Shown here: positions 52,173 through 61,143 of the stretch, one piece after another | Position numbering within the stretch: the first letter of the stretch is position 1 | How the letters are laid out: each line of letters opens with the position of its first letter | Origin: Pseudomonadota bacterium | Lineage (GTDB): Bacteria; Pseudomonadota; Alphaproteobacteria; Rhizobiales; Xanthobacteraceae | DNA: 64,000 nucleotides | NCBI GenBank assembly: GCA_018240595.1 | Contig: JAFEFL010000063.1 | Coordinates: 62,001-126,000 of the forward strand | Direction: 5' to 3' | Position numbers and translations under genes: made by a program | Notes under the pieces: model-generated | Databases searched by the model: none | Told to the model about the DNA's origin: nothing | The model's input: the letters and a program-made list of their open reading frames with translations, nothing else

Positions 52173-52937
52173 TCAGCTGACGCCGCCATCGACGATGAAG
52201 CTGCGCCCGGTGAGCCAGCCGGCGTCCGGCGAAGCGAGGAACACGGCGACGCCGGCGACATCGTCGGGCTGGCCGATGCGGCCGAGAGGCGTCATCGCCT
52301 TGATGCCCTCGCCGCGTTCTTTCAGGATCTTGGTGGTCATCTCGGTCTCGATGACGCCGGGGGCGATGGTATTGACGGTGATGCCGCGCGGGCCGAACTC
52401 CTTGGCCAGCGCGTGTGACAGCGTCGAGATGGCGCCCTTGGAGGCCGAATAGATCGACGACGTCGGGATCGGCCGGGTCGCCAGCGCCGAGGAGAAGTTG
52501 ATGATGCGCCCGCCCGGCGCCGGCATGTGCGGCAGCGCCGCCTGGATCATGGCGATGGTGCCGAACACATTGGTGTCGAAATGCGCACGGAACAGGTCGA
52601 GATCGGTCTTCTCGAACGGCCGGTACTCGGCGACGCCGGCGCAGTTCACCAGCACGTCGATGCGGCCGAAGCGCTCGACCGTCCTGGCGACGATCGCCTT
52701 GGCGTCTTCCGTCCTGGCGATGTCGCCGGCGACGGCCAGGGCTTCGGTGCCCATCGCCGCGATGTCCTTGACCACGGCGTTGGCGGCGTCGGCGCCGCTG
52801 CGATAGACGACCGCGACCTTGGCGCCGGCCGCGCCGAAGCGTTTGGCCACCGCAGCGCCGATGCCGCGCGAGGCGCCGGTCACCAGCACGACCTTGTCGT
52901 TCAATGCATAGGTGTCAGCAGACTTCTGCGCGGTCAT
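52173..52937 (-). CDS. SDR family oxidoreductase
   Basis: A 254-residue classical short-chain dehydrogenase/reductase. Cofactor loop VTGASRGIGAAVAKR, NNAG-equivalent NCAGVAE, catalytic Ser in NFSSALA and YSASKGA (YxxxK), and APGVIETEM near the end. The start at 52937 has CAGGAA eight bases upstream. It lies 38 bases downstream of the flavodoxin-fold gene, as the last gene of the long leftward run. Substrate unknown; probably a hydroxyl or keto group in the same pathway. Confidence 0.87.
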   Translation of the reverse strand: MTAQKSADTYALNDKVVLVTGASRGIGAAVAKRFGAAGAKVAVVYRSGADAANAVVKDIAAMGTEALAVAGDIARTEDAKAIVARTVERFGRIDVLVNCAGVAEYRPFEKTDLDLFRAHFDTNVFGTIAMIQAALPHMPAPGGRIINFSSALATRPIPTSSIYSASKGAISTLSHALAKEFGPRGITVNTIAPGVIETEMTTKILKERGEGIKAMTPLGRIGQPDDVAGVAVFLASPDAGWLTGRSFIVDGGVS

Positions 52938-52975
52938 GAGCAATTCCTGTCGTTATGAAATTCGTGCCGAGCGCG

Positions 52976-53635
52976 TCAGAGTGCCGGCACCGCGTCCTTG
53001 GTGATCTCGATGAGCCGCTCGCGCCACTGCGCGAGATAGGCTTTGCGGCCTGCTTCGTCGATGCGCGGCGAGGCATAGGCGACGAACGGTGGATACGACT
53101 TCATGCCGAGGTATTCGACCATCAGATGCTGCGTCGGATACAGCACCTGCTCGACCGGGCCGTAGACATTGCCGGCGGAGAAGCGCTCCACCGTGCCGCC
53201 CGTCGTCAGGCACAGCAGGCCGATCTTGTTCTTGAAGAAGCCGCTGTCGAAACGCTTGCCGTCGGCATAGGCAAAGCCGAAGGCCATGACACGCTCGAAC
53301 CAGCCCTTGAGAATGGCCGGCACCCCGCCCCACCAGATCGGAAACAGCCAGACGATCATGTCGGCTTTGAGCACGCGCTGCTGCTCGCGAACGATGTCGG
53401 GCGCGAAGCCGGCATTGGCGTGGGCATGACCCTGTTCGTTCTGGTAGTGGAATCGCTTGGCGTCGTGCACGGTGATGAAGTCGTGCCGGCCGGCGACCGG
53501 GTTGAAATTCTCGGCGTAGAGATCGGACACCTCGACGCTGTGACCGGCGGCGGTCAGCGCCTCAACGGCGGCATGCTTGAGCGCGGCCGTGAAGGATGTC
53601 GGCTCCGGGTGGGCGTAAACCAGCAGGACGTTCAT
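52976..53635 (-). CDS. NAD(P)H dehydrogenase (quinone), flavodoxin-like fold
   Basis: A 219-residue FAD/FMN oxidoreductase of the NQO1/KefF/MdaB fold, opening NVLLVYAHPEPTSFTAALK. WLFPIWWGGVPAILKGWFERV is the typical flavin and NAD(P)H contact block. Such enzymes reduce quinones by two electrons or activate KefC. Located 23 bases after livH, so it is likely in the same operon as the Liv importer. Confidence 0.87.
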   Translation of the reverse strand: MNVLLVYAHPEPTSFTAALKHAAVEALTAAGHSVEVSDLYAENFNPVAGRHDFITVHDAKRFHYQNEQGHAHANAGFAPDIVREQQRVLKADMIVWLFPIWWGGVPAILKGWFERVMAFGFAYADGKRFDSGFFKNKIGLLCLTTGGTVERFSAGNVYGPVEQVLYPTQHLMVEYLGMKSYPPFVAYASPRIDEAGRKAYLAQWRERLIEITKDAVPAL

Positions 53636-53658
53636 GACCGGTGTTCAGGTTTTGGGGC

Positions 53659-54546
53659 TCAGGTCTTCTTCTGGAAGCCGCCGAACAGACCTTTGGGGAA
53701 GAACAAAAGGACGATCAGCAGCAACGTCAGCGACACGATGTTCTTGAAGCCGGCGCCGAAGAACACGATCGCCTCGGACTGGATGACGCCGAGGAAGATG
53801 CCGCCGACGAGGCCCGCCACCGGGCTGCCGAAGCCGCCGATGATCGCCGCGATGAAGCCATTGATGCCGAACGGCGTGCCGATCAGATAAGCCGTGTACT
53901 GTGTCGGCGTGATGAGGATGCCGGCAACGCCGCCGAGACCGGCGCTGAGGGCGAAGGCGACGACCAGCATGCGCTCGACCGGAATGCCGAGCAGCGCCGC
54001 CGCTTCGCGGTTCTGCGCGCAGGCGCGTAGCGCGCGGCCCATGCGGGTACGCTCGAAGAACTGCGTGAGCGCGAACACCATCACCGCGCCGCAGCCGAGA
54101 ATCCAGAACAGCTGATACGGTATCGCTATGGCGCCGATCTTGAGCGGTCCACCGGCAGTGAATTCCGGATAAGTTCGCGGCTGGTCGCCCAAGGTCAGGA
54201 TGACGATCTGCTCGATCAGTAATTGGACCGCCAGTGTCGCCAGGATGATGGCGAACAGCGGCGCATTGCGGCGCCACATCGGATTGATGACGAAGATTTG
54301 CACCAGCACGCCGGCCGCGGCGACCAGAATGGTGGACAGGATGGCAGACAGCCACATAGGCAGGCCGTAGCGCGTCAGGATCGTGTGCGCGAACATGCCG
54401 CCGAGCATGACGAACACGCCCTGCGCGAAGTTAACGATGCCGCTGGCGTTGTAGATGACGGAGAAGCCGATCGCGATCAGGCCGTAGATCAGCCCAACGC
54501 CGAGCCCGTTAACCAGACTCTGGATGAGTTCGACGCCACTAGGCAT
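53659..54546 (-). CDS. livH: Branched-chain amino acid-type ABC permease LivH
   Basis: A 295-residue inner-membrane permease with about eight helices. GLIYGLIAIGFSVIYNASGIVNFAQG is the LivH signature, and GAFGGS-like IIGGFGSPVAGLVGG closes the coupling region. The start at 54546 overlaps the livG stop by eight bases. Partner of LivM. In soil alphaproteobacteria Liv systems often import aromatic or dicarboxylic compounds as well as amino acids. Confidence 0.92.
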   Translation of the reverse strand: MPSGVELIQSLVNGLGVGLIYGLIAIGFSVIYNASGIVNFAQGVFVMLGGMFAHTILTRYGLPMWLSAILSTILVAAAGVLVQIFVINPMWRRNAPLFAIILATLAVQLLIEQIVILTLGDQPRTYPEFTAGGPLKIGAIAIPYQLFWILGCGAVMVFALTQFFERTRMGRALRACAQNREAAALLGIPVERMLVVAFALSAGLGGVAGILITPTQYTAYLIGTPFGINGFIAAIIGGFGSPVAGLVGGIFLGVIQSEAIVFFGAGFKNIVSLTLLLIVLLFFPKGLFGGFQKKT

Positions 54547-55312
54547 TGGAGGCCTCCTCGACGCCGAGATAGGCGGCAATGACCTCGGGATGCGCCTTGA
54601 TCTCGTCGGGCGTGCCTTCGGCGATCTTGCGCCCGAAATCGAGGACCGCGATGCGATGCGCGATGCGCGTGACCAGCGCCACGTCGTGTTCGATCAGCAA
54701 GACAGTCGTGCCCTGAGCGTTGATCTTCTGAATGATGTGGGCAAGCCCTTCGGTCTCCTGTGTATTGAGACCAGCCGCCGGTTCGTCGAGCAGCAGCAGC
54801 TTCGGCTTGGCGGCCATGGCGCGCGCGACCTCGAGCAGCCGTTGCTGGCCATAGGGCAGCAATTCGGCGTCGAGATCGGCTTGTGCGCTGAGGCCGACGA
54901 ACTCGAGCAGTTCATGGGCGCGCTCGCGCACTTCCCGCTCCTGCTTGCGGAACCAGGCCGGACGGAACAGAGAGGCGGCAACGCCGCCGCGGGTCGCGAG
55001 GTGACAGCCGACTTCGACGTTCTCGGCGACCGACATGCCCTTGAAGAGCTGCACGAGTTGGAAGGTGCGCACCAGGCCCATGGCCGCGATTTCGTGCTGC
55101 GGCACGCGGGTAATGTCGCGGCCGTTGAACTCGATGCTGCCCGAGGTCGAGCTGAGGAAACCCGACACCATGCTGAAGAAGGTGGTCTTGCCGGCGCCGT
55201 TCGGGCCAATGACGGCGAACAGGCTGCCCTCCGGCACCTCGAGGTCGATCGCGTTGTTGGCAACAAGGCCGTCGAAGCGCTTGGTCAGTTCCGTCGTGCG
55301 CAGGAGTGCCAT
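54539..55312 (-). CDS. livG: ABC transporter ATP-binding protein LivG
   Basis: A 257-residue ATPase: Walker [12 protein letters not shown], family insert around HEIAAMGLVRTFQLVQLF, signature LPYGQQRLLEVARAMA, Walker B LLLDEPAAGLN, switch His in LLIEHDV. The LPYGQQ signature in place of LSGGQ is normal for LivG. One base separates it from the livM stop. Confidence 0.93.
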   Translation of the reverse strand: MALLRTTELTKRFDGLVANNAIDLEVPEGSLFAVIGPNGAGKTTFFSMVSGFLSSTSGSIEFNGRDITRVPQHEIAAMGLVRTFQLVQLFKGMSVAENVEVGCHLATRGGVAASLFRPAWFRKQEREVRERAHELLEFVGLSAQADLDAELLPYGQQRLLEVARAMAAKPKLLLLDEPAAGLNTQETEGLAHIIQKINAQGTTVLLIEHDVALVTRIAHRIAVLDFGRKIAEGTPDEIKAHPEVIAAYLGVEEASNA

Positions 55313-55313
55313 G

Positions 55314-56297
55314 TCAGGCCTCCTTCTTGCGGCGGAACAGCGCGCCGAGCGCCGACAGGCCCTTCGGCGCGTAGATCAGCGTTGCCAGGAGGACGACTGC
55401 ATAGGCGATGTCCTGGAAATGGCCGCTGCCGCGCACGACTTCCTGGAGCAGCGAGGTCACAACCGCGCCGATGATCGGGCCGACGATGGTGCCGACACCG
55501 CCGACGAAGAGCATCGTGAAGGTCATCACGGCCATTTGCGGGCCGTACACCTCCGGGCTGATGAAGCCGACGGTGTGGGCGAACAGCGAGCCGGCCGCTG
55601 AGGCATAGAGCGCGGCGATGATGAAGGCGATCAGCTTGAAGCGCGGCACGCGCACGCCGAGGGCGGCGGCGCCGTTCTCGCTGCCGGAGATCGCGCGCAG
55701 GCCGCGGCCGAAGCGCGAGTCACGCATGCGCAGCGACAGCCAGAAGCCGAAGCCCAGCAGCAACGCAAGCGCCACCAGCTTCCATCGCTCGCTGTCGATG
55801 GTGAAGCTGCCGATGCCGAGCGGCGGAATGCCGGCATAGCCCATGTAGCCCTGCGTCACCGCCGTCCACTGGATCGTGATGTCGTAGGTGATGAGGCCGA
55901 GCGAGAACGTCGCCATCGCCAGATAGTGGCCGCGCAGGCGCAGCGTCGGATAGCCGATGATCAGGGCGAAGACGCCGGCGATTGCCATGGACGCGACCAG
56001 CGCAAGGATGGGCTCCCAGCCGTACTGCACGCAGAGGATGGCGCTGCCGTAGCCGCCGATGCAGGCAAACGCGTTCTGCCCGAACGAAGCCTGGCCGGTG
56101 TAGCCCATGAAGAAGTTCAGACCGATGCAGAACACGCCGTAGATCATGGCGAGCTGCATCACGGTCAGCAGGTAGCCGCCATAGACCAGCGTGCCGGCGA
56201 CCGCGAGCGCGGCAAGCCCGAGCAAGCCGACTTGGAAGCGGTCGAACCGCGAGGCGAATTTCGCCGGTTTAGCTGAAGTAATAGCGGGCGAGGTCAT
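55314..56297 (-). CDS. livM: Branched-chain amino acid-type ABC permease LivM
   Basis: A 327-residue permease with about ten helices. GLNFFMGYTGQASFGQNAF is the LivM signature, and FVGGVGTIVGPIIGAVV the late coupling segment. Its first codons overlap the livF end by 29 bases, indicating tight translational coupling. Confidence 0.92.
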   Translation of the reverse strand: MTSPAITSAKPAKFASRFDRFQVGLLGLAALAVAGTLVYGGYLLTVMQLAMIYGVFCIGLNFFMGYTGQASFGQNAFACIGGYGSAILCVQYGWEPILALVASMAIAGVFALIIGYPTLRLRGHYLAMATFSLGLITYDITIQWTAVTQGYMGYAGIPPLGIGSFTIDSERWKLVALALLLGFGFWLSLRMRDSRFGRGLRAISGSENGAAALGVRVPRFKLIAFIIAALYASAAGSLFAHTVGFISPEVYGPQMAVMTFTMLFVGGVGTIVGPIIGAVVTSLLQEVVRGSGHFQDIAYAVVLLATLIYAPKGLSALGALFRRKKEA

Positions 56298-56988
56298 GAT
56301 GCGATTTGATCTCGTGCGTCGGCAATTCGGCGCGAACGCTGGCGGATGAAAGGATGTAAACGCGCTGCGCGAGCTTGAGCGCCAGCGGCGCCTTCTGCTC
56401 GACCAGGAGAATGCCGAGGCCTTCCTTGTTGAGGGCGCCCAGCGTCGAAAGGATTTCAGTAGCGACGCGCGGCGCGAGGCCGAGCGACGGCTCGTCGAGA
56501 ATGAGCAATTTGGGCTCGGCCATCAGGGCGCGACCGACTGCCAGCATCTGCTGCTCGCCTCCGGACATCGATGACGCCTGCTGGTCGATGCGCTCCTTCA
56601 GTCGCGGAAAAAGCGTGAACACCTTGTCGAGCCGCCGGTCCATTTCGCCCGGCGTGCTCGGCATCTTGTAAGCGCCGAGCTGCAGGTTTTCCCGCACGCT
56701 CATTTCGCCGAACAGGCCGCGCCCCTCCATCACCATGATGATGCCGAGCTTGGCGAGGTCGTGCGTCTTCAGGCCGGTGACATCCTGCCCGTTGAACAAG
56801 ACCTGGCCCTTGCTCGGAATCAGCCGGGTGATGGCGCGGAGCAAGGTGGTCTTGCCCGCGCCGTTCGGACCCAGGATCGTTACGAACTCGCCCGGCGCCA
56901 CATGGAGACTCGTCGGACGAAGAGCCTCGATGTGGCCGTAGCTGGCCGCCAGATTCTGGACCGAGATGAGAGGAGCCGCCCCCGTCAT
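56269..56988 (-). CDS. livF: ABC transporter ATP-binding protein LivF
   Basis: A 239-residue ATPase: Walker [29 protein letters not shown], signature MSGGEQQMLAVGRALM, Walker B LLILDEPSLGLAP, and VEQKAPLAL where most LivF have VEQN. I start it at ATG 56988, one base after the binding-protein stop. Works with LivG on the LivHM channel. Confidence 0.92.
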   Translation of the reverse strand: MTGAAPLISVQNLAASYGHIEALRPTSLHVAPGEFVTILGPNGAGKTTLLRAITRLIPSKGQVLFNGQDVTGLKTHDLAKLGIIMVMEGRGLFGEMSVRENLQLGAYKMPSTPGEMDRRLDKVFTLFPRLKERIDQQASSMSGGEQQMLAVGRALMAEPKLLILDEPSLGLAPRVATEILSTLGALNKEGLGILLVEQKAPLALKLAQRVYILSSASVRAELPTHEIKSHHDLARYYFS

Positions 56989-56989
56989 C

Positions 56990-58138
56990 TTATTTCCGGA
57001 GAACCAGCTTGTCGTCCTTGACGGAGACGAGCACGTAGGGGTTCGCGGTGATACCGATGTGGTTCTCGGTCGAGAAGTTGTACGAGGCACCGGCGCCGAC
57101 ATAGGGGCCGAGCTTCTCGAACGCGTCACGTACCTTCTCACCATCGGTGGTGCCGGCCTTCTTCATGGCTTCGACCATCATCATGATCGAGTCCCAGGCG
57201 CGGGAGGCCTGCGCGTTGTCGGAACGGCCGAACTTGTCCTTCATCACTTTGACGAAGGGTTCGGCGGCGGCGCGAGCCTTGGGATCAGTGAGAACGCTCA
57301 TGTCTTCCGACGCGAGCTGGATGAGCGGCGACGGCGCCATGTACTGGTCGCCCAGCACCTTGCCTGCGGCGAGGTGGATGTCCAGTTCCTGGATCGAGCC
57401 GAGCATCAGCATGTTCTTCAGGCCGAGGCTGCGGATGTTGTTGGCGGCGGTGACCACCGCGTTGCCTTGGCCGAGCATGATGACCGCGCCGGCGCCGGCG
57501 GCGTTGATGCGGCCGATCTGGACGCTGAAGTCGGAGTCGTCCTGCTGATAGGTTTCGCTGGCAACCACTTCGAGGCCGAACTCGGCCGCGGTCTTTTCGG
57601 CGATGCCCTTCATCAACGTCACGTAGGGGCTCGGATCGGCGAGGAGGCCGATCTTGCGGACCTGCGTCTTCTCTTTGAGATACTGATAGCGGGTGTCCAC
57701 TTCGTACTTCGGCGGCGGCAGGAACTGGAAGGCCCACTTAACTTCTTCCGGCTGGCGCGGCAGGATCGAGCACAGGAACATCGGCAGTTTGGCCTTGGCG
57801 ACGAAGCTCGCCGCCGCGAAGTTGCCGGCCGAAATGCAGCCCGAGTCGAAGGCGACGACTTTGTCTTCGCTCATCATCTTGCGGTAGACGACGACGGCTT
57901 GCTGCGGCGTCGACTTGTTGTCTTCGGTAACGAGTTTCAACTGCTTGCCGAGCACGCCACCCTGCTTGTTGACCTGTTCGATCGCGGCCGTGAGGCCGTC
58001 GCGCCAGTGCGCGTCGGTCAGCGAGCCGTATCCGGTCAGACCGAGCGACGAGCCGATGACGATGTCTTCGGCCGAAGCCGCCGCGACCGTGCCGACGGAC
58101 AGCGCCGCCGCCAGGATAATTACCTTTCCGTAGCTCAT
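56990..58138 (-). CDS. Liv-type ABC transporter substrate-binding protein
   Basis: A 382-residue periplasmic binding protein of the LivK/Peripla_BP_6 family with a signal peptide (VIILAAALSVGTVAAASA). IVIGSSLGLTGYGSL, then GVLGKQLKLVTEDNKSTPQQ and VVASETYQQDDSDFS are typical. The ligand-binding residues differ between family members, so the substrate cannot be predicted; the downstream aldolase and hydrolase suggest a carboxylate rather than leucine. Confidence 0.88.
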   Translation of the reverse strand: MSYGKVIILAAALSVGTVAAASAEDIVIGSSLGLTGYGSLTDAHWRDGLTAAIEQVNKQGGVLGKQLKLVTEDNKSTPQQAVVVYRKMMSEDKVVAFDSGCISAGNFAAASFVAKAKLPMFLCSILPRQPEEVKWAFQFLPPPKYEVDTRYQYLKEKTQVRKIGLLADPSPYVTLMKGIAEKTAAEFGLEVVASETYQQDDSDFSVQIGRINAAGAGAVIMLGQGNAVVTAANNIRSLGLKNMLMLGSIQELDIHLAAGKVLGDQYMAPSPLIQLASEDMSVLTDPKARAAAEPFVKVMKDKFGRSDNAQASRAWDSIMMMVEAMKKAGTTDGEKVRDAFEKLGPYVGAGASYNFSTENHIGITANPYVLVSVKDDKLVLRK

Positions 58139-58193
58139 TTAGACCCTCCCGAGTTTTGTCGTTCTTCAGATGCCGGTGACCCGGCGTGTTGCA

Positions 58194-58961
58194 TTATTTC
58201 GATGCGGCGTCGCGAACTTCGCCGAGCCCTTTCATAGCCGCCTGCCGCAGGAAGCCCTGATCGGAAGAGAGAATGAAAACGCTGGCGCCGTGAGACTTCA
58301 GCCAGGCCGCTTCCTGCGCGCTTCCCACATAGACGCTGATGTTCTTCTTGGCCTTGCGAGCGGCTTCGGAGATGCGCTCGACGGCGCGGACCACGGCCGG
58401 CGGATCCTTGGTTTCGTCGCCATAGGCTGCGGTGAGATCGCCGCGGCCGATAAACAGCGAGTCGACGCCTTCGACCGCCGCAATGGCGTCGATCTCGTCG
58501 AGCGCGACCGGATCCTCGATCTGGGCGACGAAGGTGACCTGCGAATCCGCGGCCGCGATGTGTTTCCACATCGGCACGGCCGTGTAGCCTCCGGCGCGGG
58601 TCGAGGTGGCGAAACCGCGGGCGCCGTTGCGGTAGCGGAACAGCGCCGCCACTTCGCGGGCGTAGGCCGCGCTCTTGACGTGAGGCACCAGAATGCCGGT
58701 GGCGCCGCAATCGAGCACCGAAAGAATGCCCTCCGGTCCCGGCACGCGCACCAGCGCCGGTATGTCGTGACCGCGCGCCGCCATCAGAGCGATGTCGGTG
58801 GTGGTGCGGTCGAACGGCGCATGTTCCTGGTCGATGACGACGAAATCGAAGCCCGCACCGGCAAGAATCTCGGTGCCGTGACTGGTCGGCGTCTTCAGGA
58901 ACGAGCCGACCAGCTTGTCGCCGGCCAGCAAACGCTGGCGAAAGGTGGTTGTCTTCTGCAT
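58194..58961 (-). CDS. HpcH/HpaI aldolase family protein
   Basis: A 255-residue class II pyruvate-dependent aldolase/citrate-lyase-like TIM barrel. FVVIDQEHAPFDR, ALVRVPGPE, QIEDPVALDEID and GVDSLFIGRGDLTAAYG contain the metal-binding Glu and Asp and pyruvate-contacting residues. Members split 4-hydroxy-2-oxo acids into pyruvate and an aldehyde. I start it at ATG 58961, since upstream frame is low-complexity. Between the cupin and the Liv binding protein. Confidence 0.88.
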   Translation of the reverse strand: MQKTTTFRQRLLAGDKLVGSFLKTPTSHGTEILAGAGFDFVVIDQEHAPFDRTTTDIALMAARGHDIPALVRVPGPEGILSVLDCGATGILVPHVKSAAYAREVAALFRYRNGARGFATSTRAGGYTAVPMWKHIAAADSQVTFVAQIEDPVALDEIDAIAAVEGVDSLFIGRGDLTAAYGDETKDPPAVVRAVERISEAARKAKKNISVYVGSAQEAAWLKSHGASVFILSSDQGFLRQAAMKGLGEVRDAASK

Positions 58962-58981
58962 GGTCTGACCTTGTCGCCTTC

Positions 58982-59905
58982 CTAGTTCTGCCCGGGCATC
59001 GGGTAGTCGTCGGCGTTCAGGATCCAGCCTGGCTTCTGCGAAAAGTCCATGCGCGGCGGGCAGAAGATGTCGACGAGCTGGTTGCGCCCTTCGCCGCAGG
59101 CCTCGGTCGTGTGAATTGACGGCGGCGGGATGATCGCGATCGACGGCGTGCCGCACAATTCGTGATCATCGTCCAGCCAGTTGTTCTTGTTGACCACCCA
59201 GGGCCAGCGCAGGTGGTGCATGAACTCGCCAGAGATGGCGAGCGAGCACTGCTCGAAGTCGTCGTGATGATGCGGCGACAGTTTGCTGGCGTCGCGCGGG
59301 CCGTCGTAATAGTCGAGGAAGTTCACCATGATGGTGGTGCAGCGCCAGATGCGGCCGAAGCGGCCCGGCTCCGGCGCCACGTCGAGGCTGTAAACGCGTA
59401 GCTTGAAGCCGCCTTTCGGCTCCGGCCAATTCACGACCGGCGCGACATAAGGCTTGGCGGTCTTGAAGTGATCCTTGTTGCTGCACTTGGCGTTAAGGTC
59501 TTCCGAGCGTGTCGTGAACATCGCATAGATGCGGCCCGGCTCGATCACCTTCATCGACGACTTGCCCGGCGGCAGGAAGGCGAGATTGTTGCCGGTGACG
59601 CGCTGCGTGCCGTCCTTGGTCGTGAACTCGACGACGGTCTTGGGGTCCGGCATCAGCACCGCGTATTCGTCGACTTGCGCTTCGCGCGACAGGACATAGT
59701 CCTTTTTCGGTTCGATGCAGACCATGACGAGGTTCTGGCCGCGGGCGATCCAGGTCTTGCCGGTCGCATTGTCTTCCTGCGGCGGCTCCTCGTAGAATCG
59801 CACATATTCGGCGGTGCCGAACGGACCGGTGACCGGGCCTTTGGCGGCCGGCGCCTTGGCGGCCAGAGCGGAACGCGGATCGCTCGCGTCATACATCGTC
59901 TTCAC
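58982..59905 (-). CDS. Cupin-like protein of unknown function
   Basis: A 307-residue soluble protein with two apparent cupin-type halves. The second holds the clearest metal site, [20 protein letters not shown], followed by a late [14 protein letters not shown]. The first half has [12 protein letters not shown] and [12 protein letters not shown]. It may be a dioxygenase, an isomerase, or a non-catalytic binding protein. Conserved position between a DUF6282 hydrolase and an aldolase suggests the same catabolic pathway. Confidence 0.7.
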   Translation of the reverse strand: MKTMYDASDPRSALAAKAPAAKGPVTGPFGTAEYVRFYEEPPQEDNATGKTWIARGQNLVMVCIEPKKDYVLSREAQVDEYAVLMPDPKTVVEFTTKDGTQRVTGNNLAFLPPGKSSMKVIEPGRIYAMFTTRSEDLNAKCSNKDHFKTAKPYVAPVVNWPEPKGGFKLRVYSLDVAPEPGRFGRIWRCTTIMVNFLDYYDGPRDASKLSPHHHDDFEQCSLAISGEFMHHLRWPWVVNKNNWLDDDHELCGTPSIAIIPPPSIHTTEACGEGRNQLVDIFCPPRMDFSQKPGWILNADDYPMPGQN

Positions 59906-59943
59906 TCCCGAAGTGTCGTCTTGATTCCAATAGCGTCAGGCGC

Positions 59944-60885
59944 TCAGTTCTTGGCCGGCAGATCGGCCTCGATGCCGAGCATGCGCGCGGTGTTGAGCGA
60001 GAACATCTTGCGGATGTCCTCGTCGCTGTAGCCGAGGCGAATGCACAGCTTGACGGCGCGGCGCATGCCGTCGAGCGGCAGGAAGGTCCCGGGCTGGCCG
60101 AGGTCGGAGCCCATCACGGTCTGATCGACGCCGGCCGCTTCGATGAAGTGGCCGAGTTCCTCTTCCTTGCGGTGCTGGAACTTCGAGCCGTCGAGGAACA
60201 TGCAGACCGAGTGCTCGATGAAGGCGCCCATAGCGGCAAGACCCTTCACGTCGTTCAGCGTGCCGTCGACGATCTCTTCCGGATGCGTCACGCACATTTT
60301 CTTGACGCCGCGCTTCTTGGCTTCCTCGAGAACGATCCAGGTCTCGCTGATGTGCATGTGGCCGCTCGCCAGTACCATTCCGGTCTTGGCGAGGATATCG
60401 ATCACTTCCTTGACCTCGTCGCGCACCTTCTTGTTGGCGTCGAGCACGGGAATGGCGACGGCGGGCCGGATCTTGTCGGTCGAGGCCGGGTGCGTGGTCG
60501 CGTTCTGCGCCTGCCAGCGGAAGTGCTGCTCGGCGGCAAGCGTCGGAAACCACACCACCTTGCCGCCCGCAGCGGCCGTGTGCTCGACGGCATAAGGGTT
60601 GAAACCGCCGATGACGTTGTTCAGCGCGATGCCGGAATAGACCTTGGTGGTCAGTTCGGGGAAATTGTCGGCGATCAGCTTGGCGGTCATGACGCCGCTG
60701 TAGTCATGGTCCTTGGTGACCACCGCCGCGAAGCCGGCTTTCGAATATTGCCGCGCCAGTTCGACGTGATCCAGGGCACGCTTGGCGATCGAGGGACCGC
60801 TGTGCACGTGCGGATCGATGGCGCCGACCAGCAGGGCGTCGACGCGTTTTTCAAGATCGGTGTCAGGAGCTGAACTTGTCGCCAT
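59944..60885 (-). CDS. DUF6282 amidohydrolase-like protein
   Basis: A 313-residue metal-dependent hydrolase-like TIM barrel of the DUF6282 group. Metal-ligand motifs are in the amidohydrolase order: DPHVHSGP (HxH), VVTKDHDY, LASGHMHISE, CVTHPEE and VMGSDLGQ (the late Asp). The reaction is unknown; lactone or amide hydrolysis, or decarboxylation as in the ACMSD subgroup, are possible. It is the first gene of the leftward run and faces the IclR gene. Confidence 0.78.
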   Translation of the reverse strand: MATSSAPDTDLEKRVDALLVGAIDPHVHSGPSIAKRALDHVELARQYSKAGFAAVVTKDHDYSGVMTAKLIADNFPELTTKVYSGIALNNVIGGFNPYAVEHTAAAGGKVVWFPTLAAEQHFRWQAQNATTHPASTDKIRPAVAIPVLDANKKVRDEVKEVIDILAKTGMVLASGHMHISETWIVLEEAKKRGVKKMCVTHPEEIVDGTLNDVKGLAAMGAFIEHSVCMFLDGSKFQHRKEEELGHFIEAAGVDQTVMGSDLGQPGTFLPLDGMRRAVKLCIRLGYSDEDIRKMFSLNTARMLGIEADLPAKN

Positions 60886-60945
60886 TCGTATTCCACCTCG
60901 AGCTGACCGTGCAGTGCAACAACGGCCTCGTTTCCGCCCTTACTT

Positions 60946-60970
60946 CGTTGTTCGCGAGAACGGAACAACG
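60946..60970. promoter_or_regulatory. Perfect inverted repeat, candidate IclR operator A
   Basis: CGTTGTTC-N9-GAACAACG, with an inner GTTC-GCGA-GAAC. It lies 61-85 bases upstream of the DUF6282 ATG, where a promoter is expected. Confidence 0.6.
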
Positions 60971-60991
60971 TTTTGTCTAATCTATCGGGGC

Positions 60992-61027
60992 GGTTCGCGA
61001 TGAGTCAATGGTGGCACATCGCGAACC
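60992..61027. promoter_or_regulatory. Perfect inverted repeat, candidate IclR operator B
   Basis: GGTTCGCGATG-N14-CATCGCGAACC, an 11-bp perfect inverted repeat in the same divergent region, nearer to the IclR gene. It shares the TTCGCGA core with operator A. Confidence 0.6.
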
Positions 61028-61143
61028 ACGAAAAATGCGTCAGCTGGCGTTTTGGGAGTGCAATTCGGGCTTGGCGCATGTTTAGATGAGGCGTATGGTG
61101 TTTCGCTGTCGCGAACGTGTGTTCAGCGGATGGGGCGTAGAAT

